NCBI GenBank assembly: GCA_948567375.1
Contig: OX419756.1
Location: 22,670,552 to 22,734,551, forward strand
Source: Lunularia cruciata
Taxonomy: Eukaryota; Streptophyta; Marchantiopsida; Lunulariales; Lunulariaceae
Direction: 5' to 3'
Length of the DNA: 64,000 nt
Below the pieces are notes generated by a model, which saw nothing but the letters and a program-made list of their open reading frames with translations, was not told the DNA's origin and did no database searches. Both the position numbers and the translations under genes were made by a program. Of the stretch, positions 11,491 to 22,479 are shown piece by piece. Positions within the stretch are counted from its first letter, which is position 1; each line of letters begins with the position of its first letter.

Positions 11491-12245
11491 ACATTTGTAA
11501 TACCAAGAGCTAGCCATATGATCTAGATGTGATATTTGGTTTGGTAACATCTAGAATGATGTTATACATGATGGTCAAAATAGATCAGATAGAAGTATCA
11601 CTAAAAGAGTACTTCTACTAATAGAGCAAAAACCAAAATAGACTTGAGAACGTTAGAACCAATAGCTAGACATATGATTTAAATGTGTGAATTGGTTTGG
11701 TAACATCTGGAAGAATGTTACACATGATGGACTAAACAGATCAGAAAGAGGTATCACCAAAAGGGGACTTCTACTAATAGAGTAGGAACCGAAATATGCT
11801 TGAAATCTTTGAAGGCAATTTTGGAGGCCTAAATGGATGAATTAGGCCTCAAAAATGTGCAGCTACCCCCCCCCCCCCCCCGGCGCAACAAAGGATAAGA
11901 TGGCCTTCCCTCCACCTTGGTTTGTGTCATCAAGAGCTTTCCAATGGTACCTTATGTGATTTTGACTCCTATAGGAAGATTCCCTAAAAGATTCCCTCTA
12001 GTCAAAGCTTGTTTGACCAACTAGATAGGACCGAGACCGACATGTCACCCATCCAAGTAAGTAATCCAAGGGTGGAGCTTGCTGATAGGTCTTCTATCTG
12101 TGTGCCTAATCCTATGGTGGAGTTTCCTTGGAGGAGATACTCTTTGTCTATATAATAAAGAGAAGGTGCTCCTTTTATGCACCGAATGTTGAGTGTGTAA
12201 TTTGTGTCTCTCTCTCTTCTCTTGTCCTTGGAGTATTACAACATT
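11491..12245 (+). repeat. Solo LTR D with perfect ACATT target duplication
   Basis: The LTR itself is 11496-12240 (745 bp), TGTAATACC to GTATTACA, giving short inverted ends. ACATT flanks it on both sides (11491-11495 and 12241-12245). Inside are two related units of about 155 bp (11496-11650 and 11651-11800), a run of about 16 C near 11866 and a TATATAATAAAG promoter box near 12152. No internal element sequence remains, so it arose by LTR-LTR recombination. Confidence 0.92.
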
Positions 12246-12589
12246 GCATAGTTGAATCTTATGGACCGGCGTGTTGGCTTCCTAACAAATTGTGTGAAAT
12301 GATTGTAGATTTTGAGAAGCCCAAGAGCAAGCAAAGTGCATGTTTTCCATTGCTCCTTAAGCTTATTATAAGAAAAGCTTCAATGACTTGCTGTCAACAA
12401 TTGGGAGTATAATCAAGGTGAAGAAAAAAAACCCTCTCAAAATCTTACCACCCTCAATATAGAGAATTTAAAGCTTGCAGCTAAGATGCAAGCTCCATGT
12501 AACTACCTTCAAAGGTCAAGATCTCACTCTCACTACATATCACTATGCATTTCCCTAAATTTTATCTTTACATCTAAAGAATGAAAATA

Positions 12590-12735
12590 AAATCTAAAAG
12601 TGAAATTTAAATCATTGAAATATAGATTCCACAAAAAAATTTGGCAATGGAAAATTTGATAATGGAAAATTTGATAATTTTACATGTAGATTAGAGCAGA
12701 TCACAACTAAATTGAATAGTCATATAATTATTGGT
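12590..12735 (+). repeat. Dispersed repeat, copy 2
   Basis: It shares GAAATTTAAATCATTGAAAT, the tandem AATTTGATAA motif and the ATCACAACTAAATTG end with 10095-10280. Here the motif GGAAAATTTGATAATGG is locally duplicated. Confidence 0.55.
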
Positions 12736-13309
12736 GGTTTTTGGGTGGAAGTGATAAGTGATATTAATAACAAGGTTTTACATTCAAGAAAATGATCACT
12801 CTTATCAACACTCATTAGAGAGATATGAATCCATGATTCATTGAGAGGGTTTGCATGCTCTACAATCCAACCATAATCATGATTCTTTGTGAGGATGGAC
12901 TCAAGTTGCTCAAGGTTATTGTCAATGAAGATGGATTTTACATTGTCAATCAAAGAGATATGGTCCTTGATTGTGGGGCCTTGAGTTTCAAGTTGGATTA
13001 TGATCATCAACAAGATCTTGTACTTCTTGATGGATAAGAGCTAATCTTTATAAGATCAATTCACAATTAGCTTCTTGGCACTAGTTATATCAAGTGAGAC
13101 ATGATTGAAGAGAGCAATGAACTCCTCAAGGAGAGGAAATTCCATTCAAAGAAATGTTGTTGTGGTGTCACACCAAGTCTCCCAACAGGGATGATTGGAT
13201 GGGGAGGCAAAGGACTTTTCACAATATTTGTGCACTCATCGTGCAAATAAGAGGACTTGGAGAGGATGTTCTTCATCAATCAAATGAACATGTTGAGTAG
13301 CAGGAGTTT

Positions 13310-13714
13310 GTGGAGCACCAACTCGTAGACATTATGCATAGCATTTGTCAAGCACATGATGTTGTAAAAAGAGGTTGCCTTGAGATTGTTGCTTGGTTTG
13401 ATCATGTATGGCACTTGGTCCAAAGAAGAAGGGCCAAGCTGGAAGTACTTGTCCTCTCCTTGGTCACCAAAGAGTCCATAAATTGTGTCTTAGACGAGTT
13501 GAACGATTTGTACCAGGTCATACTTTCCAACTTGAATGATAGACCAAATGAGTGGGTTTTTGTATCCATTTATGAGAAGAAAAACAAGGATGTTGATGAA
13601 TTTTTGGTATCCATTTATGAGAAGACAAACAAGGATATTGATGACTTTTTGGTTTACAGAGTCACATGTCTCATTGATAATGATACTTATTTTGTTGTTT
13701 CTAATAATGAATGA
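13310..13714 (+). other. Open frame of 134 codons with a tandem 45-bp repeat; function unknown
   Basis: No protein family is recognised. The open frame contains two back-to-back 45-bp units (13562-13606 and 13607-13651), each encoding VSIYEKxNKDxDxFL, with three coding differences in 15 codons. It lacks clear neighbouring exons or a promoter, and overlapping frames on the other strand are equally open. It may be a decayed host gene or element fragment. Confidence 0.25.
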
Positions 13715-14319
13715 ATTTGATCTTCTCCTTGACAATGAGATAGAGGCAGTCGATATATTTGTATGCGTTGTTCCTCTACCCAATCTGCTTCTTTGTCTAC
13801 CTGTCAAGGAACTCTCTAAATTTGAGGTCCTCGATAATCTTGAGTGCAACATTGTGCAAGATCAAATGGACAACTAGCTCCAAGTTGAACTGATCTATGT
13901 TCAACTCCCATTGCCTTTGGAAGGATTTCTCGAGTCTAGATTGAGTCACCTTGTTCCCAAGTAACCATGAGTTTTTTTGGTTAGATGTTTGCTCATGTTC
14001 TTGAGCCCATGGATGGATGATGGTTGCCTTTCCTTTAGCAACAAGTTTGGTACAGTTCTTGTAAACAATATTAGATCTTGTGACTTCAAAAACTTTTTAA
14101 AGCCAAGTTCTTATCAAGTGAGGAGGTCAGTTTTGGCAACATTATTGACAAGAATGTGTGTAGACTAGTGAATGATTACAATGAAACTAGCACATGATTA
14201 AAACCTGCAATGGGAATGAAATTAGATTCAAGATTCGGTAATCAATGGTAGAATTGGATCTACATCATATTTTTGTGAATGGAAGTAAAAGAAAGGAGGG
14301 TTCTTTGAACATTCATTCC

Positions 14320-14354
14320 AAAACATTCATTCAACGAGAGTGAATGAATGTTTT
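14320..14354. repeat. Perfect 14-bp inverted repeat with 7-base loop
   Basis: AAAACATTCATTCA at 14320-14333 is followed by ACGAGAG and then the exact complement TGAATGAATGTTTT at 14341-14354. A further ACATTCATTC lies just upstream. It may be a hairpin or the remains of a small inverted-repeat element. There is no gene context to call it a terminator. Confidence 0.6.
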
Positions 14355-14399
14355 GAATTCTTTAAACTGGATTTCATCCATTTAAATGTGAATTATTAT

Positions 14400-15018
14400 T
14401 GTATTTTATCCATATTTTGAAAAGCTGAATTTTACAATATTATCCAAATTCCGCAATTGTTACGGAATATTTGAAATAGATAAAAAAAAAAACGAATTTA
14501 CGTTGCGGACAGCGGGATTCGGAGTCTTTGTACTCCCTAGTGATGTCCTACGCGATGTAGTCCGGGTACAACTTACGGCGTACCCCTACCACGCTGACCA
14601 TAAACTTTTTACAACCATTTTACCCCGGACCATAAAAAGAATTCCGGATCTTTTACAGACCCCATAACCCCTCGTTTGAATTCCATTCCACTCAATGAAT
14701 CAAATTTACGGGTACCCCAAAAGAATTAACGAATGTCCGTAGAAATCCGTCACTTCCTAGTTTGAAACTGTCACGAGTTTCGATCGAGATTGAGGACTTT
14801 GCGTGTAATGTCATCCTGGGTAAGGGAGGCAAACATGGAAACATCACTTAAATCATCGATAACTTTTCACAATGTTTGCAGTTCCAACATGTGGAATTAG
14901 ACTCTCGTAGACTGAAAACCAAAAATAATTAGCAGCAATCTATTTACGCCCTTCATCGAAACCATGCTCCCGAAGCTATCTATATGACATATGGGTACTT
15001 TCTTTCACTGATGCAATT
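14400..15018. other. Upstream flank of fibrillarin, CpG-rich, no gene
   Basis: No coding frame is supported. From about 14460 the text becomes visibly richer in CG dinucleotides than the retroelement DNA on either side (for example near 14500-14620). This marks the left edge of the gene island. Confidence 0.5.
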
Positions 15019-15066
15019 TGGGCCAAAACTGAGAAAAAGGCGATCACGTAGAACACAATTTGGGCC
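15019..15066 (+). promoter_or_regulatory. Two site II motifs (TGGGCC) upstream of fibrillarin
   Basis: TGGGCC occurs at 15019-15024 and 15061-15066 in two nearly identical contexts (CAATTTGGGCCAAAACTG). Site II elements (TGGGCY) are bound by TCP factors and act with telo-boxes in plant genes for ribosome biogenesis. Their position about 270-315 bp before the proposed ATG fits a proximal promoter. Confidence 0.65.
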
Positions 15067-15196
15067 AAAACTGTAAGTTACAGTTGTACATCCACTGTAG
15101 GGTGTGTGACGTACAATACAGGAACAAAAAGTTCTATTATCGTGAGATTCTGTTACAACAGACACTTGCGAACTGGATGCCCTAACGGGCCGTGCT

Positions 15197-15212
15197 AAAC
15201 CCTAAACCCTAA
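15197..15212 (+). promoter_or_regulatory. Double telo-box (AAACCCTAA)
   Basis: Two overlapping AAACCCTAA motifs lie at 15197-15205 and 15204-15212, about 120 bp before the proposed start codon. Telo-boxes near the transcription start are typical of plant ribosomal-protein and nucleolar genes, and this is the expected promoter for fibrillarin. Confidence 0.75.
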
Positions 15213-15333
15213 ATCCATTGTGAAGTCATATCGAGTGAAGTGTCTACAATCCAACCCTTTCGAGTTGCTGTTCTACGTCTGAGGAAAAGGAAAGGTGGTA
15301 TCCAAATATTTTGCTGCTCGAGTAATCTCCACC

Positions 15334-17362
15334 ATGAGTGAGTGATTATTTCCTACTTCATCCACACGCAAGTCGGTATTGATCAATTGAGCGAGCACCT
15401 GATGTGTAGAGGAAATTTTGTGGTCGAGAGTCAGATATCTTAGTGTGCTCGTGTCTTTCGGGGTGCTGCAAACTGTTTTTTGCAATTGGCTTCTGTTAGC
15501 TGGTACATTGCCACGGCCTCTCTTTTAGAACTTGTTGATGTGTGGAGTGGATTGATTTGCGAAGTTAGGCAGGTCTATTTTGGTGACAATTTCACTGCAG
15601 GTGGATTCAGGGGTGGAGGTCGCGGAGGCAGCCGTGGTGGCAGCCGTGGAGGAGGACGTAGTTTCGGAGGTGGAGATGGAGGAAGGGGTGGAAGAGGTGG
15701 AGGTCGTGGAGGAGGTAGAGGAGGCCGTGGAGCTCCTGGAGGAAGAGGAGGAGGCCGAGGTGGTGGCCGGGGAGGCAGGGGTGGAGGAATGAAGGGAGGA
15801 GCCAAGGTAGTGATCGAACCTCACAGACACGAAGGTGTTTTTGTTGCCAAGGCGAAGGAAGACGCTTTGGTTACCAAGAACATGGTCCCCGGGGAGAGTG
15901 TGTACGGGGAGAAGAGGATCAGTGTTGAGGTCGAAGGTGGAGAGCCTGGAGCCAAGGTCGAATACAGGGTCTGGAATCCTTTCAGATCGAAGCTTGCTGC
16001 TGCAATTTTGGGAGGAGTCGACAACATTTGGATTGTAAGCCACTAGCCTCTTCCACGTCAAAGTCATGTTTTCTGTATCCACATTTCATGATCCTCTTGA
16101 ATACTGTTTGGCCCTCGTCATTTTCGAAATACAGTGCCCTTCAGAGCTGATTCGAGCTTTTTTGCACTGCAGAAACCAGGGTCTCACGTCTTGTATCTTG
16201 GAGCCGCCTCTGGAACCACTGTATCTCATGTATCCGACCTTGTAGGGCCCACTGGTATTGTGTACGCCGTTGAATTCTCCCACCGGAGTGGTCGTGATTT
16301 AGTTAACATGGCTAAGAAGCGAACAAATGTCATTCCCATCATTGAGGATGCCAGACATCCCAACCGCTACCGTATGCTCATGGGAATGGTCGATGTCATT
16401 TTTGCCGATGTCGCCCAACCTGATCAGGTGCAGTATGGAATTTTTATTTTGCCTGCGTTAACATGGAGCTGCACTCTGTTTATCAGAATAGAGTTTTATT
16501 TTACTAGGACCGTCTTTCTTTTCCGTTGCACCCCGACGTAACAAGCAGTGTATGAAGAATTTATGGATTCCCCTTCACTTACTAGAAGTGATAAATCCGT
16601 TCTGACGCTTTCTGCCGATTGGCCCTTGTGTACCTGCACCATGTTTATCAGAATAGAGTTTTATATTTAGGTTCATCTCTCTTTTGCCTTACACGCCGAC
16701 GTAACAAACAGCGTATGAAGAGTTTATGGATTCCCCTTCACTTAATTATAAGTGATAAATCCGTTCTGACGCTTTCTGCGAATTGGCTCTCGTCTACCTT
16801 GGATCCCGGTTTTCTTCCGGATCATTTTCTGCCGTGTTGGGAAGAGCGTTTCCACAATGCATATACTGTAGCTGGTGAACATTGAAGCATCAGTTCGGTA
16901 TGCTCCCCGGTCCTCCAATAATCTGAGTTGAAACTAATATTTCGAATAACTTGGAGACTTTATTTGATATGTTTCTGCAATCATGCAGGCCCGTATTGTG
17001 GCTCTTAACGCGCACAACTTCCTGAAAAATGGTGGCCACTTCGTCATCTCTATCAAGGTATAGCCTCCCTCCTAGTAATGTGTCAGGTGCAAACCATGGC
17101 ATTATTTATGTGAGCGTGTAAGCGGCGACGCCAGTTCTTGTGATCACATAATTTCACATCACTAATTAGGTCGAATTTTACGCAGGCCAACTGTATCGAC
17201 TCCACAGTTCCAGCTGAGGCTGTGTTCGCGGCTGAGGTTAAAAAACTACAGAAAGAGCAATTCAAACCATCTGAGCAGGTAACTTTGGAGCCCTTTGAGC
17301 GTGACCACGCTTGTGTGGTTGGTGCATACAGGGTAGCGAAAAAGCAGAAGACAGCTGCTTAA
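15334..17362 (+). CDS. FIB: Fibrillarin, rRNA 2'-O-methyltransferase of box C/D snoRNPs (5 coding exons)
   Basis: Fibrillarin is the nucleolar S-adenosylmethionine-dependent enzyme that methylates rRNA riboses under guidance of box C/D snoRNAs. Proposed coding exons are 15334-15337, 15601-16034, 16173-16427, 16989-17057 and 17186-17362, giving 312 residues, the usual plant length. Exons 2-5 have GT-AG borders in phase. The N-terminus is a Gly/Arg-rich domain (about residues 3-65). It is followed by [27 protein letters not shown], the SAM-binding loop [55 protein letters not shown] and the C-terminal [14 protein letters not shown]. The ATG at 15334 has an excellent context (CCACCATGA) and sits 1 base before GTGAGT; splicing to the CAG at 15598-15600 gives MSGFRGG in frame. 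The first exon is inferred; the rest is very secure. The upstream in-frame ATG at 15580 region would add non-fibrillarin residues. Confidence 0.93.
16547..16609 (+). ncRNA. Candidate intronic box C/D snoRNA, copy 1
   Basis: It lies in fibrillarin intron 3 (16428-16988). It shows C-like box ATGAAGA (16552-16558), C'-like GTGATAA (16588-16594) and D box CTGA (16602-16605). The ends AGTG and CGCT can pair with one G-U. The segment GGATTCCCCTT (16565-16575) is complementary to the AAGGGGAATCC stretch of plant 25S rRNA. Arabidopsis fibrillarin genes are known to host an intronic C/D snoRNA, which supports the idea. The C box has one mismatch to RTGATGA and the RNA would be short (about 63 nt). Confidence 0.45.
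16710..16773 (+). ncRNA. Candidate intronic box C/D snoRNA, copy 2
   Basis: A tandem duplicate of copy 1, about 163 bp downstream in the same intron. Boxes ATGAAGA (16715-16721), GTGATAA (16752-16758) and CTGA (16766-16769), and the rRNA-complementary GGATTCCCCTT (16728-16738), are all unchanged. The intervening bases differ. The terminal stem is AGCG/CGCT, fully paired here and G-U paired in copy 1, a covariation-like change that favours an RNA function. Confidence 0.45.
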
Positions 17363-20300
17363 GTGTAGTAGCACTAGGTCAATGTTAGATCTCGTAGTCA
17401 GAAGAAGAGCGTTAACTATTAGCGGCCCTCTCAGGGAAAAGTTTTGCCCAAATGAAAGTTATATACCGTGAGCACATGTATAAGCATCTCTTTGAGCTCT
17501 GGATCTTTGCAACTGTACTCCTAAGGATGTTTCAGGGATATTACTGCCACCACCTTGTCTTTCACTGTATGCATCGCAAACAAAGTGGAAGGTTGCCTGC
17601 GCGATGGAGCAAAAGTCAGGTCCAGCGTGAAATCGATTGGTGCACAAACCCCTCTAAAGTCCATGACTGTTGACTCAGCCTACGCTGCAAAATATGTATG
17701 TCGCATGTAGGCACATGTTGCTGGACATCATCAAGAAGCTTCCTGCTTTGGAAGGAAAAAATGGGAATAAGGGGCTACTGACAGTGCTTTGGAAGATTGG
17801 TTATACTTAGACGAGTCATTTATCAATCATTTGTAGCAAGCCAGCTTTGATTCGAAAGGCAGTAAGTAATCTAAGCCGAGCGTCCAGCTTGTGAATGCTC
17901 TCTAGGGCCCCAGTGAAGATCAGTTTCCGAGCGGATTAGCTAATCGAATCCGCCGCAGAAGACACCTCTTCGTCTAGAAGCATGTGAAAATATGTGAAAT
18001 CGGCGCATAAGAGAAACCCTTCGTCTAGAAACAGGTGAAAAGATGTGAAAGGAAAGCGTGAAAAGACTGAAAATCCAACGTTACTGTTAGCAGAAAGGAA
18101 ACCTGCGCTTGTAACTAATTGGGTGAAAGCGAGTTCAGAGCACATCATTGAGGAGCTTACACCCGATGTGAATTTTGTCCTCACTGTCTGCCTCACGAAA
18201 CACCAGTAACTGCCCCTTCCATTCTGGCTAAGTAATCTTGCAAAGTAATCTTGCAACTCCCACAAACTCAATACAGAACCTGTACAACAGAACTTGGACC
18301 AAGTTCGATTGGTCCGCTTCTTCTCCTTGCTCCCATTCCTCAAGAATATTTGGTTTGGTAATGAGAGTGTCTCCGAGGTACTCATTGCCATTCGAGGTTT
18401 TATCGTATGTCCAACCAGAAGCGGTCTTAGACGTAAGCAATCCGCAATCCTTTTATTTCGAACATCTTATCGCGGATTCTTTTCTTTTCCAAGAATTCAT
18501 CTCAAATCACCATTTAAATTCCTACGGGCATATCTCACTATTTTCAAGTGTTTCAAATCTTTTACGCTTTTAGTGCACTTAATGAAACGTGAAATAGAGC
18601 GTAACTCATTAAAGACTTGAAACAATGATATGTATCTCTCCCATGAAGAAAATTCTACCAGTTTGAGCAATTTAAAAATCTGGAAAAGAGTGACATATAT
18701 TTTTAATGTGTTTATAGTGAAATTTGGTTGTGAATTAACGATAGAAAGTTGTATATCCCTTACTAGAAAAAATCAATGAGAAATTTAAGGATATAAAGAG
18801 AATCAAATATACTTCTCATCATTGATAGGCTTTACAGAAAGTTCTTGTTAGAAATATAAAGAAATCTCCCTCTTTATTATTGTTATACCCATTATAACCG
18901 ATGTAATTAAATCATAGTGTCATAAAAATGTTCATATATATTATAACGTTGAATCTTATAAGAAAGATTGATAATACTTTCATCCATCATACCCTATTTT
19001 ATATACTTTTGTGCACAACTTTATTAAGCACCTCTACTTTCATCTCATCTTTCCTCTATCTACCATCTATCTATCTTAGACGTGGTAATGCAGATTTCTC
19101 ATACCAATACCGTTTGGGTCTTCCCATCCTTCATATGTTCTACATGGTCTCCTTTCTCTTTCTATATACATACCTGGTTTGGAAGTTCCGACAGATGTCA
19201 GTCCCGATTCTGGACAGGTGTGAGTTCTGATAGAAGCATAACTGTTTTTTGTAAATCATATATTTACTACAGAGTAACTACAAACAAGTAGAAGAAGTAA
19301 AGAAGTGGATTGAAAAACTTGACCTCTATATTGAATTTATGCATAAGTCTCATTATAAATTATAATATTCCCAGAGAATAATTACAAAAGATGAGCAATA
19401 AAGAAGTGAATTCAAAATAGTAAACTATATCCAAGGTATAAAGAAAAGAAAAAGGAGAAATTTCAAGTAAGACTACAAACTCCATCTTGTATTTAATATA
19501 TTGTGCTCTTGATTTGGTTTCTAAGCGATCTTGATCTTATTTAGCGTGGTCTAACTAAGGGAATAGCAATAAGTTTAAAAAAAGAATTACCCAAAAACAG
19601 AACTTTTATGCGGAACACTTATCCATATAAAATTAACTGAAACGGACATGTATATGTTGAAATAGTATGCAAAAGCTACCTGTCCAATTTCACCCCTGCC
19701 TTCAATATTTTTATACGATATGAGAGAGGAGCCCTAATAAACTACATACGATCAATTCACACAACCGACATGAAAACTTTGTAATCCTAAAAGCATTTTA
19801 GGAATCCCTAAAACCAACATGAAACTAATCCTTTAAATGCCTTTACATACACTTATGAAGACCAACTTGTAGATGAAGCCGTCGCAATTACACTGCAAAA
19901 AAGAATCTGAAAAGGAGAGATGTGAATCACAAGTTCGCCATAAATAGCAGAAAACAATAGAAAAGTTTGTATCGAACGTTTGTTTTGGGATAGCTATTGA
20001 AAGTAAGTTCAGTCATTATTTTTTTGAAGAATTACCGAAATCAATCTTCTTTCAAAACATCTCTTACACAACAATTATTTTTATGAATATCAATATGAAC
20101 AATATGAAAATCAGCTTCTCGAAGAAGATAGCAAGAGAGAAAAGGTTTGGATGTTTCATCAATGATTGGTGTGTTCAATTACGCAACTTTCTCCTCCTTT
20201 CAACTTCTTTTCAACTTCTTTCCTCCCTTTCTCTTTTTCCTCCGTTCCATTTTGACTTCCTCCTGGTTAGTTGATGTTTTACAAGATTTAGATGTATGAA

Positions 20301-22479
20301 TCTAAATTTCAACTCCAATTTCATTTAATTGCAACTTATTCAGCGTGTGTGCTCTTCTCAATTCTATCTATTTCCAATATTAAATATTAAATATTCAGAA
20401 GGAGATTATCTAACCAAATTAAACCCATGCAGCCAGACAATGTCAAATACACAACACGTAATATATTATATACTTGCTGTATTCTATTCCATAGATATAC
20501 TCTAGGTTTCATAATACTCTATCTTGTCTTAAGGATTGTTAAATTCAACCCTACTTTACAATGGGTGACTCATCAGTCTATCATAGAGTATCATGAATGA
20601 ATCATGTAATGTCATGATAGTGCATTGTGACCTACTCACAATCAAGATAATTTTTGTCAGAACTTGTGACTTGCGAGAGTGAGAATTGTTCTTGTCCAAA
20701 TTGCAGCCTACAGGAGTGGGAATTGTTGATCTTGCTAAACCGGATGGTGGTCTTGCCTGAACCCGATAGTCCTACAATTACCAAATATTATTGAGCAAAA
20801 GTGTCTACCAAAATACCATTGAACACAAGATTGCCAAAAGCTCTCTACCAAATTGCCAAAAGCTATCTGCAGTCTACCAAAATGCCATTGAGCACATCCT
20901 ACCTTGCGCTTTCATGGCCCTAGCAAGGACAAGATCTATTGAGATTTGGTAATAAAACTTGAATTTTTTTTCCCCCTTATGCTGGATTATCTAGATTAGA
21001 ATTGTTTAGGTCTTACAATCTGCAGCTTAATGGCAAATGCTTTAATAATGCCTTACATGAGTGTGATGCTCTAAACTAGTATTATAGACTTTGTCCTCTT
21101 TTTGGTCATGTGTAGTAGGTATTGGTGAAGGTAAATATTAGCTGCACTTATTATTGTGGTGGGACTGAACAACAGTTGGGCAAAACTCCTCGAGTTGCAA
21201 AGGATGATGATTTCCACAAGGTAAAACAATTACAATTTATGAGTGTGAATTTGGCATATTCCTTATAAGTATTTGTGTTTTGTACTCAAGATCAATTCAA
21301 CGCTAAGTCTTATACAATCTTACTTTATCGTTGATATTTTTTGCTAGGACTTATATGTGATTGACATTCTTCTTCCGGTGGCAAATTCTTCTCAAAGTAG
21401 GTTTGTGAATCCAATACCCATCTCCTTTCCTAGGACCTTTGAAGTGTACATTTCATGCAAAAGGACTCATACACAAGTGCTAGTGTGGTAGACTAGGACA
21501 ATGCTATTGAACACACTCACAAACCTATAACTCCAAAAAGTAGGATTCAAACATATTGAAAATCTTGCCATAGAACATGATATCCTACAAGTCTTCATTT
21601 GGTGAAATAGAGGCTAGTATCAATGAAGAAATAAAAGCTAGTATCAATGAAGGACTTCTTCACATTTAATATATGCACATTTGCACATTAGATGTTATAG
21701 TAACAAATTAAATAGATTGTAGAGTAAAAGAGAGTTAGATAGCAATGTGAGGGTAAAGATTTAGGAAGGACACAAGAATTTAGATCCTAATTTTAACTTA
21801 CACATTCTTCATGTTCAGCTTAGGCATGGTCTTTGAAGCTACACTAAATTTTGAAAACTACTTTAAGAAAGTTCTTTGACATGATATGTACTCATACTAT
21901 CAACTTTGGTCACTACTTGAAGCAATTTGTGGTGTGTGAGGCTTCATAGTATAAGGTAACTAGATTTTGACAAGTAGGTTGGAACCTTAACCCCATTATC
22001 TTCATTGTTATTTAATATCTAATATAAATCTTTAAGGAGGTCGGCAAGAAAATTGTCAAAAGTGCACCAAGGGCTTGATGGTGAACTTTGCTTGTGTTTC
22101 ACTTCTATATTTTGAGAGTGAGGAGTGTCTATAGGTTCTTGTTGTGGTATTTTAGCAATCAGACTTCTTGTGCATGCATGCCAATGAACACTTGGGGTTT
22201 TTTTTCCAATCAAATGTGACATTCTTGGAGTTGGTAAGGGTACACCATAGTTTGTATAGTGTCCAAATGATTGCTCAATGTTTGTCCTATGACTTCTAGC
22301 AGATTTCAAACCTCTCACGTGTGAAACCTCATGAGAGACTACAACTTTTTGAACAATTAATACAAGAGAGGTTTGACTATCTTTTCTTGCCTATTTCACC
22401 ATCTAGTTTGGATTACTAGTCTATTTTTTTTGGATTGGATTACTATTTTCTCTTCCATAGGAGTTCAAGTAACCCAACT
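17363..22479. other. Downstream flank of fibrillarin and intergenic DNA, no gene recognised
   Basis: The first kilobase keeps the CpG-rich character of the gene island and must include the fibrillarin 3' UTR; no canonical AATAAA was pinned down. From about 18500 it becomes AT-rich. It contains a two-unit repeat at 17968-18051 and a small local repeat near 20790-20900 built from CTACCAAAATGCCATTGAGCAC and ATTGCCAAAAGCT. No reading frame matched a known family. Confidence 0.5.
17968..18051 (+). repeat. Two-unit direct repeat, 51-bp spacing
   Basis: CTTCGTCTAGAA followed by a GTGAAAA/ATGTGAAA motif occurs at 17968-18000 and again at 18019-18051 with five changes in 33 bases. No function is apparent. 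Confidence 0.6.

Noticed and set aside
11860-11882. Poly-C run as a functional element
   Set aside because: A homopolymer of about 16 C inside LTR D; its length is probably unstable or a sequencing artefact, and the other LTR D copies lack it.
13085-13877. Host gene on either strand
   Set aside because: Frames of 64-134 codons are open on both strands but show no recognised domain, no codon-supported splice structure and no promoter; kept only as an unknown open frame with a tandem repeat.
15197-15212. Interstitial telomere repeat
   Set aside because: There are only two overlapping AAACCCTAA units, and their position just upstream of a nucleolar gene fits a telo-box promoter element.
15525-16082. 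Long open frames on the minus strand and in other frames across the fibrillarin Gly/Arg exon (up to 185 codons)
   Set aside because: They are shadows of the repetitive GGN/CGN codons of the Gly/Arg domain; only the plus-strand fibrillarin frame matches a protein family and splices in phase.
17936-18620. Protein-coding gene downstream of fibrillarin (frames of 108-151 codons)
   Set aside because: Three overlapping frames on two strands are equally open and none resembles a known protein; most likely chance frames in GC-richer flank DNA.
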